From an uncultured Acidimicrobiaceae bacterium (GTDB taxonomy: Bacteria; Actinomycetota; Acidimicrobiia; Spongiisociales; UBA5794), in the NCBI GenBank assembly GCA_947259365.1, contig CAMYMC010000050.1:28948-92947 (forward strand): DNA of 64,000 nt, read 5' to 3'. The notes under the pieces were generated by a model, which saw only the letters and a program-made list of their open reading frames with translations, was not told where the DNA came from and searched no databases. The position numbers and the translations under genes are program-made. The first letter of the stretch is position 1; each line of letters starts with the position of its first letter. Below are positions 8,139 through 17,046 of the stretch, piece after piece.

Positions 8139-9800
8139 TCACACCTCGTCGTTGGACGGCTCGACCTTGCTGTACAGCGGCTCGGCTTCGCCGATCCTGG
8201 CACCGGCCGGCACCTCGAGCCGGAGCCATCGGGGACCGGTGTCGGGGATCTCGAGACCGAGGGTCGCGAACACCCGCCGGGTCGTGAATGGCAAATACGG
8301 CCCGAGCGCGGCGGCGATGCCGCTGATCGCCTGGAGGGCGACCCACAGCGTCGTGGCGGTGCGCTCCTCGTCGTCTTTCGCCGTCGCCCAGGGTTGTTTC
8401 TCGGAGAGGTATTGGTTTGCCGCCTGGGCGGCGCCCATCGCCGTGCCGAGCGCGGCTCGGAGCCGGACGGCCGCGAGCTGCTCGCTCCCCCCAACGAGTG
8501 CCGCATCCACTGCGCCGAGCAGCGCCTCGTCGGCCTCGTCGAGATCGGTGGGCGCAGGCACCGCGCCGTCGAAGTAGCGGTGCGTCATCGACACGACACG
8601 GTTGACGAGGTTGCCCCAAGTGGCAACGAGTTCGTCGTTGATCCGCCTCACCATCTCCTCCTCGGTCAGGTCGACGTCGGAGGTCTCGGGGAGGTTGGCG
8701 GCGAGCGCGTAGCGGAGTGCATCCGGCTCGAAGCGGTCGAGCGCCTCGCCGACGGTCAACCCGACGCCCCGGCTCGCCGAAGCCTTGCCGCCCTTGAACG
8801 TGACGTACTGGTTCGCCGGGACATCGGTCGGCAGGTTCAGGCCCCCGTAGCCGAGCAGCATGACGGGCCAGATCACCGCGTGGAAGGCGATGTTGTCCTT
8901 CCCGATGAAGTAATAGTGCTCGGCGTCCGGGTTCTCCCACCACTCCCGCCACGCATCCGACGTGCCCCGGAGCTGAGCCCATTCCTTGGCGGCCGACAGG
9001 TACCCGATCACGGCGTCGAACCACACGTAGATCTTCTTGCCCGGCCCGAGGTCGTCGACCGGGATGTCGACTCCCCAGTCGATGTCGCGGGTGATGGCCC
9101 GGTCCTTGAGCCCCTCTTCGACCCACCCGAGGGCGAAGTTGAGGACGTGCTTGCGCCAGCCGGCGCGGGACCGCAGCCAGTCGCCGAGCGGCTTCTCGAA
9201 CTCGGAGAGCCTGAGGTAGAAGTGTTCGGTCGTGCGCAGCACCGGCTCGGCCCCCGTCAGCTTGGACCGAGGATCGATGAGGTCGATCGGGTCGAGGGTC
9301 CTGCCGCAGTTCTCGCACTGGTCGCCCCTGGCGTGGTCGTAGCCACAGTGGGGGCAGGTCCCCTCCAGATACCGGTCGGGTAGGAATCGCTCCGCCTCCG
9401 GGTCGTAGAACTGATCGGAGGTTCGCCTGTCGATGTGGCCCTTCTCGTAGAGACGCAGGAAGACATCCTGGGTCACGGCGTGGTGGTTGGGAGTGCCGGT
9501 GGAGGTGTAGAGATCCCAGTCGAAACCGAGCGCATCCCACTGCTCGACGAACTCGGCGTGGTACCTGTCGACGATCGCCTGGGGCTCGACGCCTTCCTCC
9601 TCCGCCCGCACCGTGATTGGCGTGCCGTGGACATCGGATCCCGAAACCATGAGCGGCCGGTTGCCGACGGCGCGGTGGTACCGGGCGAAGATGTCGGCGG
9701 GCAGATAGGCGCCGGCGATGTGCCCGACGTGGCGCGAGCCGCTGGCATACGGCCAGGCGACCGCGACGAGGACGGGGGTCGAGGAAGGGGTATCGCTCAC
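8139..9800 (-). CDS. metG: Methionyl-tRNA synthetase
   Basis: 553 residues, class I synthetase. The HIGH-equivalent is VGHIAGAYL near 23-31, the zinc knuckle is CPHCGYDHARGDQCENC near 143-159, and the KMSKS-equivalent is GGKASASRG near 328. This is the K-x-S-x-S-R form, without the second lysine. The C-terminal dimerisation domain is absent, normal for actinobacteria. The start is GTG at 9800, with TACCAT 10 nt upstream and no Shine-Dalgarno. First gene of the metG-tatD-rsmA-ispE operon. Confidence 0.95.
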   Translation of the reverse strand: MSDTPSSTPVLVAVAWPYASGSRHVGHIAGAYLPADIFARYHRAVGNRPLMVSGSDVHGTPITVRAEEEGVEPQAIVDRYHAEFVEQWDALGFDWDLYTSTGTPNHHAVTQDVFLRLYEKGHIDRRTSDQFYDPEAERFLPDRYLEGTCPHCGYDHARGDQCENCGRTLDPIDLIDPRSKLTGAEPVLRTTEHFYLRLSEFEKPLGDWLRSRAGWRKHVLNFALGWVEEGLKDRAITRDIDWGVDIPVDDLGPGKKIYVWFDAVIGYLSAAKEWAQLRGTSDAWREWWENPDAEHYYFIGKDNIAFHAVIWPVMLLGYGGLNLPTDVPANQYVTFKGGKASASRGVGLTVGEALDRFEPDALRYALAANLPETSDVDLTEEEMVRRINDELVATWGNLVNRVVSMTHRYFDGAVPAPTDLDEADEALLGAVDAALVGGSEQLAAVRLRAALGTAMGAAQAANQYLSEKQPWATAKDDEERTATTLWVALQAISGIAAALGPYLPFTTRRVFATLGLEIPDTGPRWLRLEVPAGARIGEAEPLYSKVEPSNDEV

Positions 9801-9810
9801 GAGGCGAGCG

Positions 9811-9816
9811 ATGGTA
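9811..9816 (-). promoter_or_regulatory. -10 hexamer of the metG operon
   Basis: TACCAT on the minus strand, 10 nt before the GTG of metG. No Shine-Dalgarno is seen between, so the operon mRNA may begin at or near the start codon. Confidence 0.35.
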
Positions 9817-9889
9817 CCAGCGCCCCGGCATCGTCCCCGGAGGCGGGCGGTGGCGGCTCACGTGCACAGATGGCCGACCCGGCCCGGCG

Positions 9890-9895
9890 TACAAT
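9890..9895 (+). promoter_or_regulatory. -10 hexamer of the AbrB-like gene
   Basis: TACAAT about 64 nt upstream of the GTG at 9960. This promoter would give a leadered mRNA, in agreement with the GGAGG ribosome binding site at 9950-9954. No clear -35 is visible. Confidence 0.4.
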
Positions 9896-9959
9896 GCCGG
9901 CGACACCGGCCGCCGGGGACGAGGCCGCGGCAAATCGAGATCGTCCGCTGGAGGTCGTT

Positions 9960-10199
9960 GTGGAGACGGGAATGGTGCGCAAGATCGACGACCTCGGCCG
10001 CATCGTCATTCCTGCCGAGACGAGGCGACTCCTCAACATCCGCGAGGGCGACACGCTGACGATCTCGGTCGACGACAACGCGATCGTCATCTCCAAGCTC
10101 GAAGCGACCTGCGTCTTCGACGGCACGACCGAGGGCGTGCGCACGTACCGGGGCCGCGGCGTGTGCGGTTCGTGTCTTCGCGGCATGAAGGAGTTGTGA
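9960..10199 (+). CDS. AbrB/SpoVT-type swapped-hairpin regulator
   Basis: 79 residues. The N-terminal half is a classic AbrB/SpoVT DNA-binding domain: VRKIDDLGRIVIPAETRR then LNIREGDTLTIS. The C-terminus ends in CVFDGTTEGVRTYRGRG and CGSCL, whose two close cysteines could bind metal or act in redox sensing, as in other transition-state-regulator-like proteins. The GTG at 9960 was chosen because GGAGG at 9950-9954 is spaced 5 nt from it; ATG at 9972 would be 17 nt away. It stands alone between divergent metG and convergent rsmI. The target genes are unknown. Confidence 0.88.
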   Translation: METGMVRKIDDLGRIVIPAETRRLLNIREGDTLTISVDDNAIVISKLEATCVFDGTTEGVRTYRGRGVCGSCLRGMKEL

Positions 10200-10205
10200 G
10201 CCGGA

Positions 10206-11030
10206 TCAGCCCGGCTCCGTGCCGACGACCCGCTCGTAGAGCTCCCGCCTCGAGACGCCGTGGTCGGCGGCGGCCCGCCGCACCGCTTCCGAGGGCCGGG
10301 CCCCGGCGGTGATCGCCGCGGAAGCGGCGGCGACGGCCTCCTCGAGGTCACCGGCGGCGGGAGCGGCGCCCTCGATGACCAGCGTCAGCTCTCCTCGTGC
10401 GTCGGGGCCCCATCGCCGGGCCGCCTCCTCGAGGGTGCCCCGCCATACCTCCTCGTGGAGCTTGGTGAGCTCGCGAGCGACCACGACCCGCCGCTCCCCG
10501 AGCGCACCGGCCAGCTCGGCGAGGTCCGCACCGGCCCGATGCGGCGAGAGGAACACGACGGCGGTCCGGGCCTCGGTGACCAGACCCGCCACGGCCCGGG
10601 TCCGCTCCTTGCCCTTCTTCGGTAGGAAGCCCTCGAACACGAACCGGTCCGCGAGGAAACCGGACACGGCGAGCGCGGCGGTGACCGCGCTCGGGCCGGG
10701 GACGACGGTGACTTCGGCGCCGGCGGCGGCGGCGACGGCGACCGCCGAAGCGCCCGGGTCGCTGACCGCCGGGGTCCCGGCATCGGTCACGAGGGCGACG
10801 ACCCGGCCCCGAGCCAGCTCCTCGTCGAGCTCGGCGGCGCGGGACCGCTCGTTGCCGGCGTAGTACGACCGCAACGGCACGTCGATCCCGAACGCGGAGA
10901 GCAGCTTCCTCGTGCGGCGGGTGTCCTCGGCGTACACGAGATCGGCACCGCCGAGCGCCTCGACGAGCCGCGGCGGAGCATCTCCCAGGTTGCCGATGGG
11001 GGTTGCGCACACGATGAGCCGGCCGGTCAC
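10206..11030 (-). CDS. rsmI: 16S rRNA (cytidine1402-2'-O)-methyltransferase
   Basis: 274 residues, tetrapyrrole-methylase fold. RsmI 2'-O-methylates C1402 of 16S rRNA. Motifs: VCATPIGNLGDAP near 7-19, VYAEDTRRTRKLL near 32, VTDAGTPAVSDPG near 80, and VVPGPSAVTAAL near 107. A C-terminal helix-turn-helix-like tail (about 225-274) matches the RsmI HTH extension. Start is GTG at 11030 and overlaps the stop of the DUF192 gene (GTGA). Confidence 0.94.
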   Translation of the reverse strand: MTGRLIVCATPIGNLGDAPPRLVEALGGADLVYAEDTRRTRKLLSAFGIDVPLRSYYAGNERSRAAELDEELARGRVVALVTDAGTPAVSDPGASAVAVAAAAGAEVTVVPGPSAVTAALAVSGFLADRFVFEGFLPKKGKERTRAVAGLVTEARTAVVFLSPHRAGADLAELAGALGERRVVVARELTKLHEEVWRGTLEEAARRWGPDARGELTLVIEGAAPAAGDLEEAVAAASAAITAGARPSEAVRRAAADHGVSRRELYERVVGTEPG

Positions 11031-11347
11031 GGCCGAAGCTTACGCCGGAGCATCCGCAGCCCCTCATGGGGAGGCGGTGGGTCACACTCGCCGGGAAGCT
11101 CGAGCAGCCAGGTCGCGGAGGCGACGACGACGACCCGCCGCCGACCGAGCCTGCGGATCTCGCACACGCCGCCGTCGCGGTCGATCCCGACGACCGTCAG
11201 ATCGCACCGCATCCCGAAGCCGTGCACCGAGCGTGCCCGGACCAGAAGGCCTCGCCCGACCGGGTCGGGGCGCAAACCCTGCAGCCGCTGCCACGGCGTG
11301 ACCGCGACCGAAAGCGGAGGGGATCGCCACCCCCCGCCTCCGCTCAC
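11027..11347 (-). CDS. DUF192 family protein
   Basis: 106 residues. The DUF192 pattern is visible: VAVTPWQRLQGL near the start, RARSVHGFGMRCDLTVVGID (matching the F-WM-N-T..LDVxFID core), and WLLELPGEC at the end. Some relatives have roles in tagging or secretion, but function is not established. The GTG at 11347 has GGAGAG just upstream. A longer frame reaches 11854 but crosses the bL37 gene and the next CDS on the other frame, so it is rejected. Coupled to rsmI. Confidence 0.75.
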   Translation of the reverse strand: MSGGGGWRSPPLSVAVTPWQRLQGLRPDPVGRGLLVRARSVHGFGMRCDLTVVGIDRDGGVCEIRRLGRRRVVVVASATWLLELPGECDPPPPHEGLRMLRRKLRP

Positions 11348-11364
11348 CGCTCTCCACTCGCGGA

Positions 11365-11392
11365 TTGCACCGCCACCACCTGCTGGTACCCT
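11365..11392 (+). promoter_or_regulatory. Promoter of the bL37-like gene
   Basis: TTGCAC at 11365-11370 and TACCCT at 11387-11392 are separated by 16 nt. The -10 ends 10 nt before the ATG at 11403. There is no Shine-Dalgarno, so the transcript is probably leaderless or nearly so. Confidence 0.6.
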
Positions 11393-11402
11393 TCCGCCCC
11401 TC

Positions 11403-11486
11403 ATGGCCAAGGCAAAGCGACGCAAGCTCCGCGCCCGCCGCAAGAAGGCGAACCACGGCCGCAAGCCGAACGCGGGCCGCGGCTGA
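11403..11486 (+). CDS. bL37-type micro ribosomal protein
   Basis: 27 residues, extremely basic: MAKAKRRKLRARRKK followed by ANHGRKPNAGRG. The C-terminal ANHG(K/R)(R/K)PN matches, as I recall it, the 24-residue bL37 protein found in mycobacterial 50S subunits. The gene has its own promoter-like sequence and starts at ATG 11403. It is too short for most gene callers. A longer in-frame start at 11298 would add proline-rich nonsense and is rejected. The match is by recognition of the motif, not by a search. Confidence 0.75.
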   Translation: MAKAKRRKLRARRKKANHGRKPNAGRG

Positions 11487-11594
11487 GCCGCGCCGCCGTC
11501 CCCACCCCGTAGCGCCGCCTCCGATGACTCGTGGACCGGTCGGCGCGGCATCCCGGCACCGTACCCGGCCCCGGCGCCGCACTGAAGTGACCCG

Positions 11595-12965
11595 TCAGGG
11601 CACCCGGAGCTGGGCGCGAAGCGCTCGCCCGGCGACGGCGTCGGTCGCAGCGACGAAGACGAGGCCGTCACCGATGCGGTGGACGATGACCCACGGCCCT
11701 GCGGCATCGAAGACGACGGCGCCGTTCTCCTCTCTGCCCTCGCCGGCGCCCATCGCGGTGCCGGCATGGGTGACGAGGGCGTCGGCCACCTCGGCAGCGT
11801 CCTCCTCGGTGTCGGCGCCGTACGTGAGGGCGAAGGCGAGGTCGTCGCCTCCATCGAGGATGCCGTAGAGGTCCGCTCCCCACCCGTCTGCCGTCTGGGT
11901 GGTCAAACCGGGAGGGAGCGACACGCCGAGCATCAACCTGAGCCCCCACTCGCCGAGCGAGCCGGTTGCGGCGACCGAGTAGCCCTCGAGCTCGAGCGCG
12001 AGCTCCGGTATCTCGCGGACGGTCTCTCCGACCTCGTATCGCACCGGGTGGAGCACATGTTCGGTAGACACGGGTGGATCGAGATAGGCGCGGTCGACGG
12101 CGGCGATGCCGCCGCCGGTGACGAGCCGCTCGACGAAGCCGAGACCGTCGTCGTAGGGGAATGCGAGGTCCTCGCGGATCCAGCGCGGAGCGGCGTCGAG
12201 GGTCGACGTCCCGAGCGAGCGCGCCTCCCGGGTGAGCTCGGCCCGCTCAGGGCCGGGGAGGTCCTGGATGAAGACGAACTGGAAGTACGTGGCGTCTCCT
12301 TCGATGAGTGCCTCGAAGGCGGCGGCTTCGTCGGTCCGCTCCGCAACGTCGAGCGTGCGGCGACGGCGGTCAAAGTCGAAGTGCTGGTCGGTGAGGGCGT
12401 GCACGAGCTCGTGGACGAGGACGCTGCGCCGGAGCGGGGTGAGCTCCGCCTCGTCGCCTGCGATGACGAGCTCTCCGGTGTCGGCGTCGTAGAAGCCGGT
12501 TGCCTGCTCGGAGACCAGCTCGATGAGCATGTCCCTCAGGTCGGTGCCCTCGTCGAGCATCCCGACGAGGCGGAGAAGGCGCTCGTCCAGCGCGACCTCT
12601 TCCGGATCGAGGTCTTCGGCGGCTTCGGATGCGACCCGCTCGGCGAACGCGGCCGCGGGGAGAATCACGATGCCGGGCTCCTCGAGGAACTCGAGCCCGC
12701 GAATCGCCTCGGTTTCGGCGATGAGACCCTCCAGCTCTGCCTGGAGCTCGGCGGCGACGGAAGCGTCGACGCCCGCGACGATGGTCGTCGACGTCGTCGA
12801 GCGCTCCGGGAACGCGATCGTCGTGGTCGTCGTCGTAGTCGTCGCCGCGGTGGTCGTGGTCTCGCCGCTGACGAAGCTGCAGGCCGTGGCGACGAGCGCG
12901 AGTGCCGCCCCCAGGCGCCACAGCCGGGAGCCTCTTGCCGGCATGCACGCACCGGGGACCCGCAT
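11595..12965 (-). CDS. Lipoprotein zinc metallopeptidase
   Basis: 456 residues. An N-terminal signal peptide (about 12-29) ends in the lipobox ATAC, with lipidation expected at Cys29. A threonine-rich linker with a run of eight threonines follows (about 36-62). VLVHELVHALTDQH near residue 184 is a HExxH zinc motif, with GDATYFQF near 222 possibly giving the third ligand. It is probably an anchored extracytoplasmic peptidase of unknown substrate. The ATG at 12965 lies 9 nt after TAGCCT. Convergent with nothing; glgC lies upstream on the same strand. Confidence 0.75.
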   Translation of the reverse strand: MRVPGACMPARGSRLWRLGAALALVATACSFVSGETTTTAATTTTTTTTIAFPERSTTSTTIVAGVDASVAAELQAELEGLIAETEAIRGLEFLEEPGIVILPAAAFAERVASEAAEDLDPEEVALDERLLRLVGMLDEGTDLRDMLIELVSEQATGFYDADTGELVIAGDEAELTPLRRSVLVHELVHALTDQHFDFDRRRRTLDVAERTDEAAAFEALIEGDATYFQFVFIQDLPGPERAELTREARSLGTSTLDAAPRWIREDLAFPYDDGLGFVERLVTGGGIAAVDRAYLDPPVSTEHVLHPVRYEVGETVREIPELALELEGYSVAATGSLGEWGLRLMLGVSLPPGLTTQTADGWGADLYGILDGGDDLAFALTYGADTEEDAAEVADALVTHAGTAMGAGEGREENGAVVFDAAGPWVIVHRIGDGLVFVAATDAVAGRALRAQLRVP

Positions 12966-12974
12966 CGCGGCGTG

Positions 12975-12980
12975 AGGCTA
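12975..12980 (-). promoter_or_regulatory. -10 hexamer of the metallopeptidase gene
   Basis: TAGCCT on the minus strand, 9 nt before the ATG at 12965, with no ribosome binding site between. Confidence 0.4.
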
Positions 12981-13006
12981 CCGGCCCACCGCTCGCACGC
13001 CGGGCA

Positions 13007-14242
13007 TCACGCCAGAACCTCGTCGCCCTTGCCGATGACGACGATGCCGCTGTCGGTGACGGTGAATCGCTCCCTGTCGCGCTCGAGGTCGACGCCGATC
13101 GAGGCCCCGGCCGGCACGCGCACGTTCTTGTCGATGATCGCCTTGCGCACCACGGCACCCCTCTCCACCTCGACGCTCTGGAGAAGCACCGAGTCCTCCA
13201 CGGTGGCGTAGCTGTGGAGTCGCACCTCGGACGAGAGGACGGACCGCCGCGCCGTCGCACCCGAGACGATGACACCGGCGCCCACGATCGACTCGGCCGC
13301 AATGCCTCTGCGGTCGGCCTCGTCGAAGACGAACTTCGCCGGCGGGAGGGAAGGACGGTAGGTGTGTACGGGCCAGTCGGAGTTGTAGAAGCTGAACACG
13401 GGGTCGACCGTGACGGTGTCCATGTTGGCCTGGTAGTAGGCATCGATCGTCCCCACGTCCCGCCAATAGCCCCGCTCGCGCTCGGTCTGGCCGGGAACGA
13501 CGTTGTCGGCGAAGTCGTAGACATGCGCCTCGGAGCGGTCCACCAAGGCCGGAATGATGTCCCCGCCGATGTCGTGGGCCGAGCCGTCGTCGGTCTCCGC
13601 ATCGAGGCTGACGATCTCCCGAAGAAGAGCCGCGTCGAAGACGTAGTTGCCCATCGACACGTACGCATGGGCCGGATCGCCCGGCACCGGCGAAGCGTCG
13701 GCGGGCTTCTCCCGGAACGAGACGATCCGACCCGAGCCGTCTGTCTCGATGACCCCGAACGCGGACGCCTCGGCGAGGGGAACCCGGATGCCGGCGACGG
13801 TGACTCCGGCGCCGGAGGCGACGTGGGCCTCGACCATCTGCCTCGGGTCCATGCGGTAGATGTGGTCGGCCCCGAAGACGATGACATGGTCGGGCGACTC
13901 GTCGGTGAGGATGTTGAGGTTCTGGTAGATGGCGTCGGCCGAGCCGGCGAACCAATGGGGCCCACGCCGCATCTGGGCGGGCACCGGCGTCACGTAGTTT
14001 CCGAGGAGCGTCGACATCCGCCAGGTGAGTGCGATGTGCCGGTCGAGGCTGTGGGACTTGTACTGGGTGAGCACGGCGATCCTGCGGTACCCCCCGTTGG
14101 CGAGGTTGGAGAGCACGAAGTCGATGAGCCGGTACACCCCGCCGAACGGGACGGCGGGCTTGGCCCGGTCGCGAGTCAACGGGTAGAGCCGCTTCCCTTC
14201 GCCGCCGGCGAGGACGAGCGCGATGACCTTCGGCGTGCTCAT
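13007..14242 (-). CDS. glgC: Glucose-1-phosphate adenylyltransferase
   Basis: 411 residues. It makes ADP-glucose for glycogen. The nucleotidyltransferase start [21 protein letters not shown], the block [12 protein letters not shown] near 97, [10 protein letters not shown] near 120, SFREKPAD near 170, and a C-terminal left-handed beta-helix are all present. The ATG at 14242 was chosen over the longer frame because TAACTT ends 7 nt upstream, giving a leaderless mRNA. No glycogen synthase or branching enzyme lies nearby. Confidence 0.95.
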   Translation of the reverse strand: MSTPKVIALVLAGGEGKRLYPLTRDRAKPAVPFGGVYRLIDFVLSNLANGGYRRIAVLTQYKSHSLDRHIALTWRMSTLLGNYVTPVPAQMRRGPHWFAGSADAIYQNLNILTDESPDHVIVFGADHIYRMDPRQMVEAHVASGAGVTVAGIRVPLAEASAFGVIETDGSGRIVSFREKPADASPVPGDPAHAYVSMGNYVFDAALLREIVSLDAETDDGSAHDIGGDIIPALVDRSEAHVYDFADNVVPGQTERERGYWRDVGTIDAYYQANMDTVTVDPVFSFYNSDWPVHTYRPSLPPAKFVFDEADRRGIAAESIVGAGVIVSGATARRSVLSSEVRLHSYATVEDSVLLQSVEVERGAVVRKAIIDKNVRVPAGASIGVDLERDRERFTVTDSGIVVIGKGDEVLA

Positions 14243-14249
14243 GGTGTCG

Positions 14250-14255
14250 AAGTTA
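14250..14255 (-). promoter_or_regulatory. -10 hexamer of glgC (leaderless)
   Basis: TAACTT on the minus strand ends 7 nt before the glgC ATG. No Shine-Dalgarno is present. Confidence 0.5.
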
Positions 14256-14304
14256 GTGCCGGGGGCGGCCGTCGGCGCATCGACCCGCGACGCTCCGGCG
14301 CCGG

Positions 14305-16071
14305 TCAGCGGCCCGGCGGGATGACCGGCAGCAACACCGACGAGGGGTGATCCGGCCCCGTCCACACGGTGACGTCGCCACCGAAGATCGCCGGCGGGCG
14401 GTCGCGGGGATCGTCGTGGAGGAACGGGCCGCAGCCTCGCAGCGGGTTCTTGAAGGTCCCGAGCCTGGCGTCGTCACCGGCGAGGTCGTGCTCGAAGTCC
14501 CGCCCCCGCACCGTCAGGCCCAGCCGGTGACCCGCCGGGACCACGATCGACGTCGGCCAGATCTCGACGGCGAGCTCGTAGACGTGGCCTGGCATCAGCG
14601 GGTGACGGGTGGCGTGGGGGTGATATGGGCGGTACTGGGTCGACAGCACCGGGTCGAGCTCGCGGTGGGAGGCCCTCAGCCATCCCTGCCCGATCGGCGT
14701 GTGGGGGTCGATGGCGCCTTGGAAGGTGACTTCTCCGCCGTCGGGGTCGAAGAGGCGGAGCACGACGAAGAGATCGGCGTCCTCGGTCGCCGACGAGACG
14801 AAGAGCGTGGCAGCCGACGGACCGGTGATCTCGGTGGCGCCCTCGAACGGGGCCGTACAGAACGTCACACCGTCGCCGGAGGGGGCGTAGGTCACTGATG
14901 CCGCGCCCGCCGGCGCCGACGTCGCGAGCGCTGCTGCTTCGGGATCGAGGTAGAGGCGGGTCCATTCCGTCCCGACGAGCGGCCACTCGTCCTCGGCCCG
15001 CTCTTCGAAGTGGTCGAGGTGACGGACCTGGAGTAGCACCGGCGGGCGCTCCCGCCACCCGTTGTCCTCACCCTTGAGAAAGCAGCCGAAGAACTGCTTC
15101 TGGAGTGCGACGCCGTAATCGGTGTAGAAGTGCGTCCAGTGCTCGAGGCCGTGGAGCTCCAGCCACTTGTCCGCAGACGCCGACCGAACGAAGCCCTCGA
15201 CGTTGCCCCGCAGATGGAGGCCCTGGCCTCCCCAGTTGCCCGCCGTCAGCAGCGGCACCCGGATCCGGTCCCAGTGCGCCGACCGCTCCCGGTGATAGTC
15301 GTCGTCGAACGCATGGCCGCGGATGTCGTCCCCAAAGTCGGCGCGGTTGGCGGTCAACTCGCCGGGGCCAAGCGCCTCGTCGCCACACGCCGGGACACCC
15401 GTGTTCGGGTTCGCCGGCCCCTCGGGCCCGATCCCGTGCTGGACGGTCTTGACCTGCATGTCGTACCAGTGCTCCCAGAACGTCGAGAGGATGCCGCCGT
15501 GGTGGGTCATGTCCCGGTAGAAGTCGGCCGCTCCCTCCCAGACGCACATCGCGGCGAGGTGGTCCGGCTGGAGCGACGCCACCTGCCATTGGTTGATGCC
15601 GTAGTAGGAGATGCCGTTGAGCCCCACCTTTCCGGAGCTCCAATCCCGGGTTGCCGCCCACTCGATGCACGCGGCGAGGTCACGGGTCTCCCGCGGCGAG
15701 AAGTGGTCCACGAACCCCGGCGAGCGGCCACAGCCCCGGGAGTCGACCCGCACGACGACGTACCCGTCCGGGACCCACTTCTCCGGGTCCACCACCTCCC
15801 AGTTCTGGTAGCGGCAACTCGAGTCCGCAGCGACGTCGGGGTGCTGCTCGGTCATGATCCGCCACTGGTCGGGGTAGCCCTCCTGGAAGGCGAGACCCTT
15901 CGCGTAGGGCCCGTACGAGAGGATCACGGGATGACGGCCCCCGGCGGCGGGTCGGAACACATCGGCCCGCAACACGGTCCCGTCATCGACCTCGATCGCG
16001 ACGTCCCAGTCGATCTCCATGCCAGCCGGCGGTTCCGCAGAACCGACGACCGGAGTCGCGTCGCCGTCCAC
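14305..16071 (-). CDS. CocE/NonD-type serine hydrolase
   Basis: 588 residues. The N-terminal alpha/beta-hydrolase half has [15 protein letters not shown] near 105 and the nucleophile elbow [13 protein letters not shown] near 145-157, the GxSYxG form of CocE and X-Pro dipeptidyl-peptidases. The C-terminal half (from about 370) is the jelly-roll domain of this family, with [15 protein letters not shown] near 425. Substrates could be esters or acyl-peptides; not predictable. GTG at 16071 was chosen because TAGGCT ends 8 nt upstream. The frame extends to 16164 without homology-like sequence. Confidence 0.87.
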   Translation of the reverse strand: MDGDATPVVGSAEPPAGMEIDWDVAIEVDDGTVLRADVFRPAAGGRHPVILSYGPYAKGLAFQEGYPDQWRIMTEQHPDVAADSSCRYQNWEVVDPEKWVPDGYVVVRVDSRGCGRSPGFVDHFSPRETRDLAACIEWAATRDWSSGKVGLNGISYYGINQWQVASLQPDHLAAMCVWEGAADFYRDMTHHGGILSTFWEHWYDMQVKTVQHGIGPEGPANPNTGVPACGDEALGPGELTANRADFGDDIRGHAFDDDYHRERSAHWDRIRVPLLTAGNWGGQGLHLRGNVEGFVRSASADKWLELHGLEHWTHFYTDYGVALQKQFFGCFLKGEDNGWRERPPVLLQVRHLDHFEERAEDEWPLVGTEWTRLYLDPEAAALATSAPAGAASVTYAPSGDGVTFCTAPFEGATEITGPSAATLFVSSATEDADLFVVLRLFDPDGGEVTFQGAIDPHTPIGQGWLRASHRELDPVLSTQYRPYHPHATRHPLMPGHVYELAVEIWPTSIVVPAGHRLGLTVRGRDFEHDLAGDDARLGTFKNPLRGCGPFLHDDPRDRPPAIFGGDVTVWTGPDHPSSVLLPVIPPGR

Positions 16072-16079
16072 GGCGGTGG

Positions 16080-16085
16080 AGCCTA
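16080..16085 (-). promoter_or_regulatory. -10 hexamer of the CocE-like gene (leaderless)
   Basis: TAGGCT on the minus strand, 8 nt before the GTG at 16071; no ribosome binding site. Confidence 0.45.
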
Positions 16086-16181
16086 CCGCCCGCGTTCGAT
16101 CATCGACCGCCGCCGGAGCACGTACCGGAATGGAGGCGGCGGCGCCCGGGTTGCACAGGTTCACCTGCGAATGGGGATTCG

Positions 16182-16580
16182 ATGGACGCCGCCATCGAGG
16201 ACGCGCTCACCACCGGGGGCGTCGCCGACATCACGACGACGGGACGACGCTCCGGGCTGGCGCGCCGCATCGAGATCGTGTTCCACAACCTCGACGGTTC
16301 CCTCTACATCACCGGCCGGCCCGGCGCCCGCGACTGGTATGCGAACGTCGTCGCCGACCCGGCGATGACGCTGCACCTCAAGCGGGGGGTCACCGCCAAC
16401 CTGGCGGCGACGGCGACGCCGGTAACCGGCGACGACACGAGGCGCGAGGTCCTGACGAGGATCATGACGGACGGGTTCGGGATGCCGCCCGACGATGTCC
16501 GCACACGACTCCAAACATGGGTAGACGGTGCTCCCCTCGTTGCCCTCGCCCTGGTCGGGAGCGAGGGCTCCGCGAGGTAG
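16182..16580 (+). CDS. Deazaflavin (F420)-dependent nitroreductase family protein
   Basis: 132 residues, split-barrel fold of the Ddn/DUF385 family. Visible are ITTTGRRSGLARRIEIVF near residues 17-34, RPGARDWYANVVADP near 46-60, and the short beta-barrel after it. Family members use reduced cofactor F420 or bind quinones or lipids. It is followed 40 nt later by a second F420-type protein on the same strand, so the two may be co-transcribed. Confidence 0.82.
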   Translation: MDAAIEDALTTGGVADITTTGRRSGLARRIEIVFHNLDGSLYITGRPGARDWYANVVADPAMTLHLKRGVTANLAATATPVTGDDTRREVLTRIMTDGFGMPPDDVRTRLQTWVDGAPLVALALVGSEGSAR

Positions 16581-16620
16581 CCGGCCCGGCGCGATCATGG
16601 CGCCGCCGACCGGAGGCGCG

Positions 16621-17040
16621 ATGCGACTCACAGACGACGAGGCGTGGGAGCGGCTCGCCGCCGCCCGCAACGGGGCGCTGGCAACCGTCCACCCCGAGCG
16701 CGGCGTCGACGTCGTCCCCGTCGTGTTCGCGGTCGACGAGCAGCGCCAGATCTTCGTGCCCATCGACACCGTGAAGTCGAAGTCGACGACACGGCTGCAG
16801 CGCATCGCCAACATCCGACGCGACCCGAGGTGCGCGCTCCTCGTCGAGCACTACGCCACAGACTGGGCCCAGCTGTGGTGGGTCCGGGTTCACGGCGTCG
16901 GCCGCGAGGCGGGTCCCGACGACATCGCCTCCTCTGTCGCGGCCCTCGCTTCGCGATACGAGCCGTACCGGGAACCCGGGACCGTCGTCGGAGGCATCGT
17001 GATCATGCCGGAGCGGATCGCCGGCTGGGCCGCCGGGTGA
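16621..17040 (+). CDS. PPOX-class F420-dependent oxidoreductase
   Basis: 139 residues, pyridoxamine-5-phosphate-oxidase-like split barrel. Visible are RNGALATVHPERGVDVVPVV, then VKSKSTTRLQRIANIRRDPR with the cofactor-binding lysine/serine stretch, and ALLVEHYATDWAQLWWVRVHG. It resembles the Rv3369/Rv0121c-type F420 proteins (TIGR03668-like). The ATG at 16621 has GGAGG 5 nt upstream, which decides against the longer frames at 16528 and 16597. Convergent with the MetE-like gene. Confidence 0.85.
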   Translation: MRLTDDEAWERLAAARNGALATVHPERGVDVVPVVFAVDEQRQIFVPIDTVKSKSTTRLQRIANIRRDPRCALLVEHYATDWAQLWWVRVHGVGREAGPDDIASSVAALASRYEPYREPGTVVGGIVIMPERIAGWAAG

Positions 17041-17046
17041 GCGGGC

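Noticed and set aside
12823..12850. Run of GTC/GTA repeats as a simple-sequence repeat of interest
   Set aside because: It encodes a threonine-rich linker in the lipoprotein metallopeptidase and is ordinary for such linkers.
15130..16368. 412-codon plus-strand frame
   Set aside because: Antisense to the CocE-like gene; low-complexity sequence.
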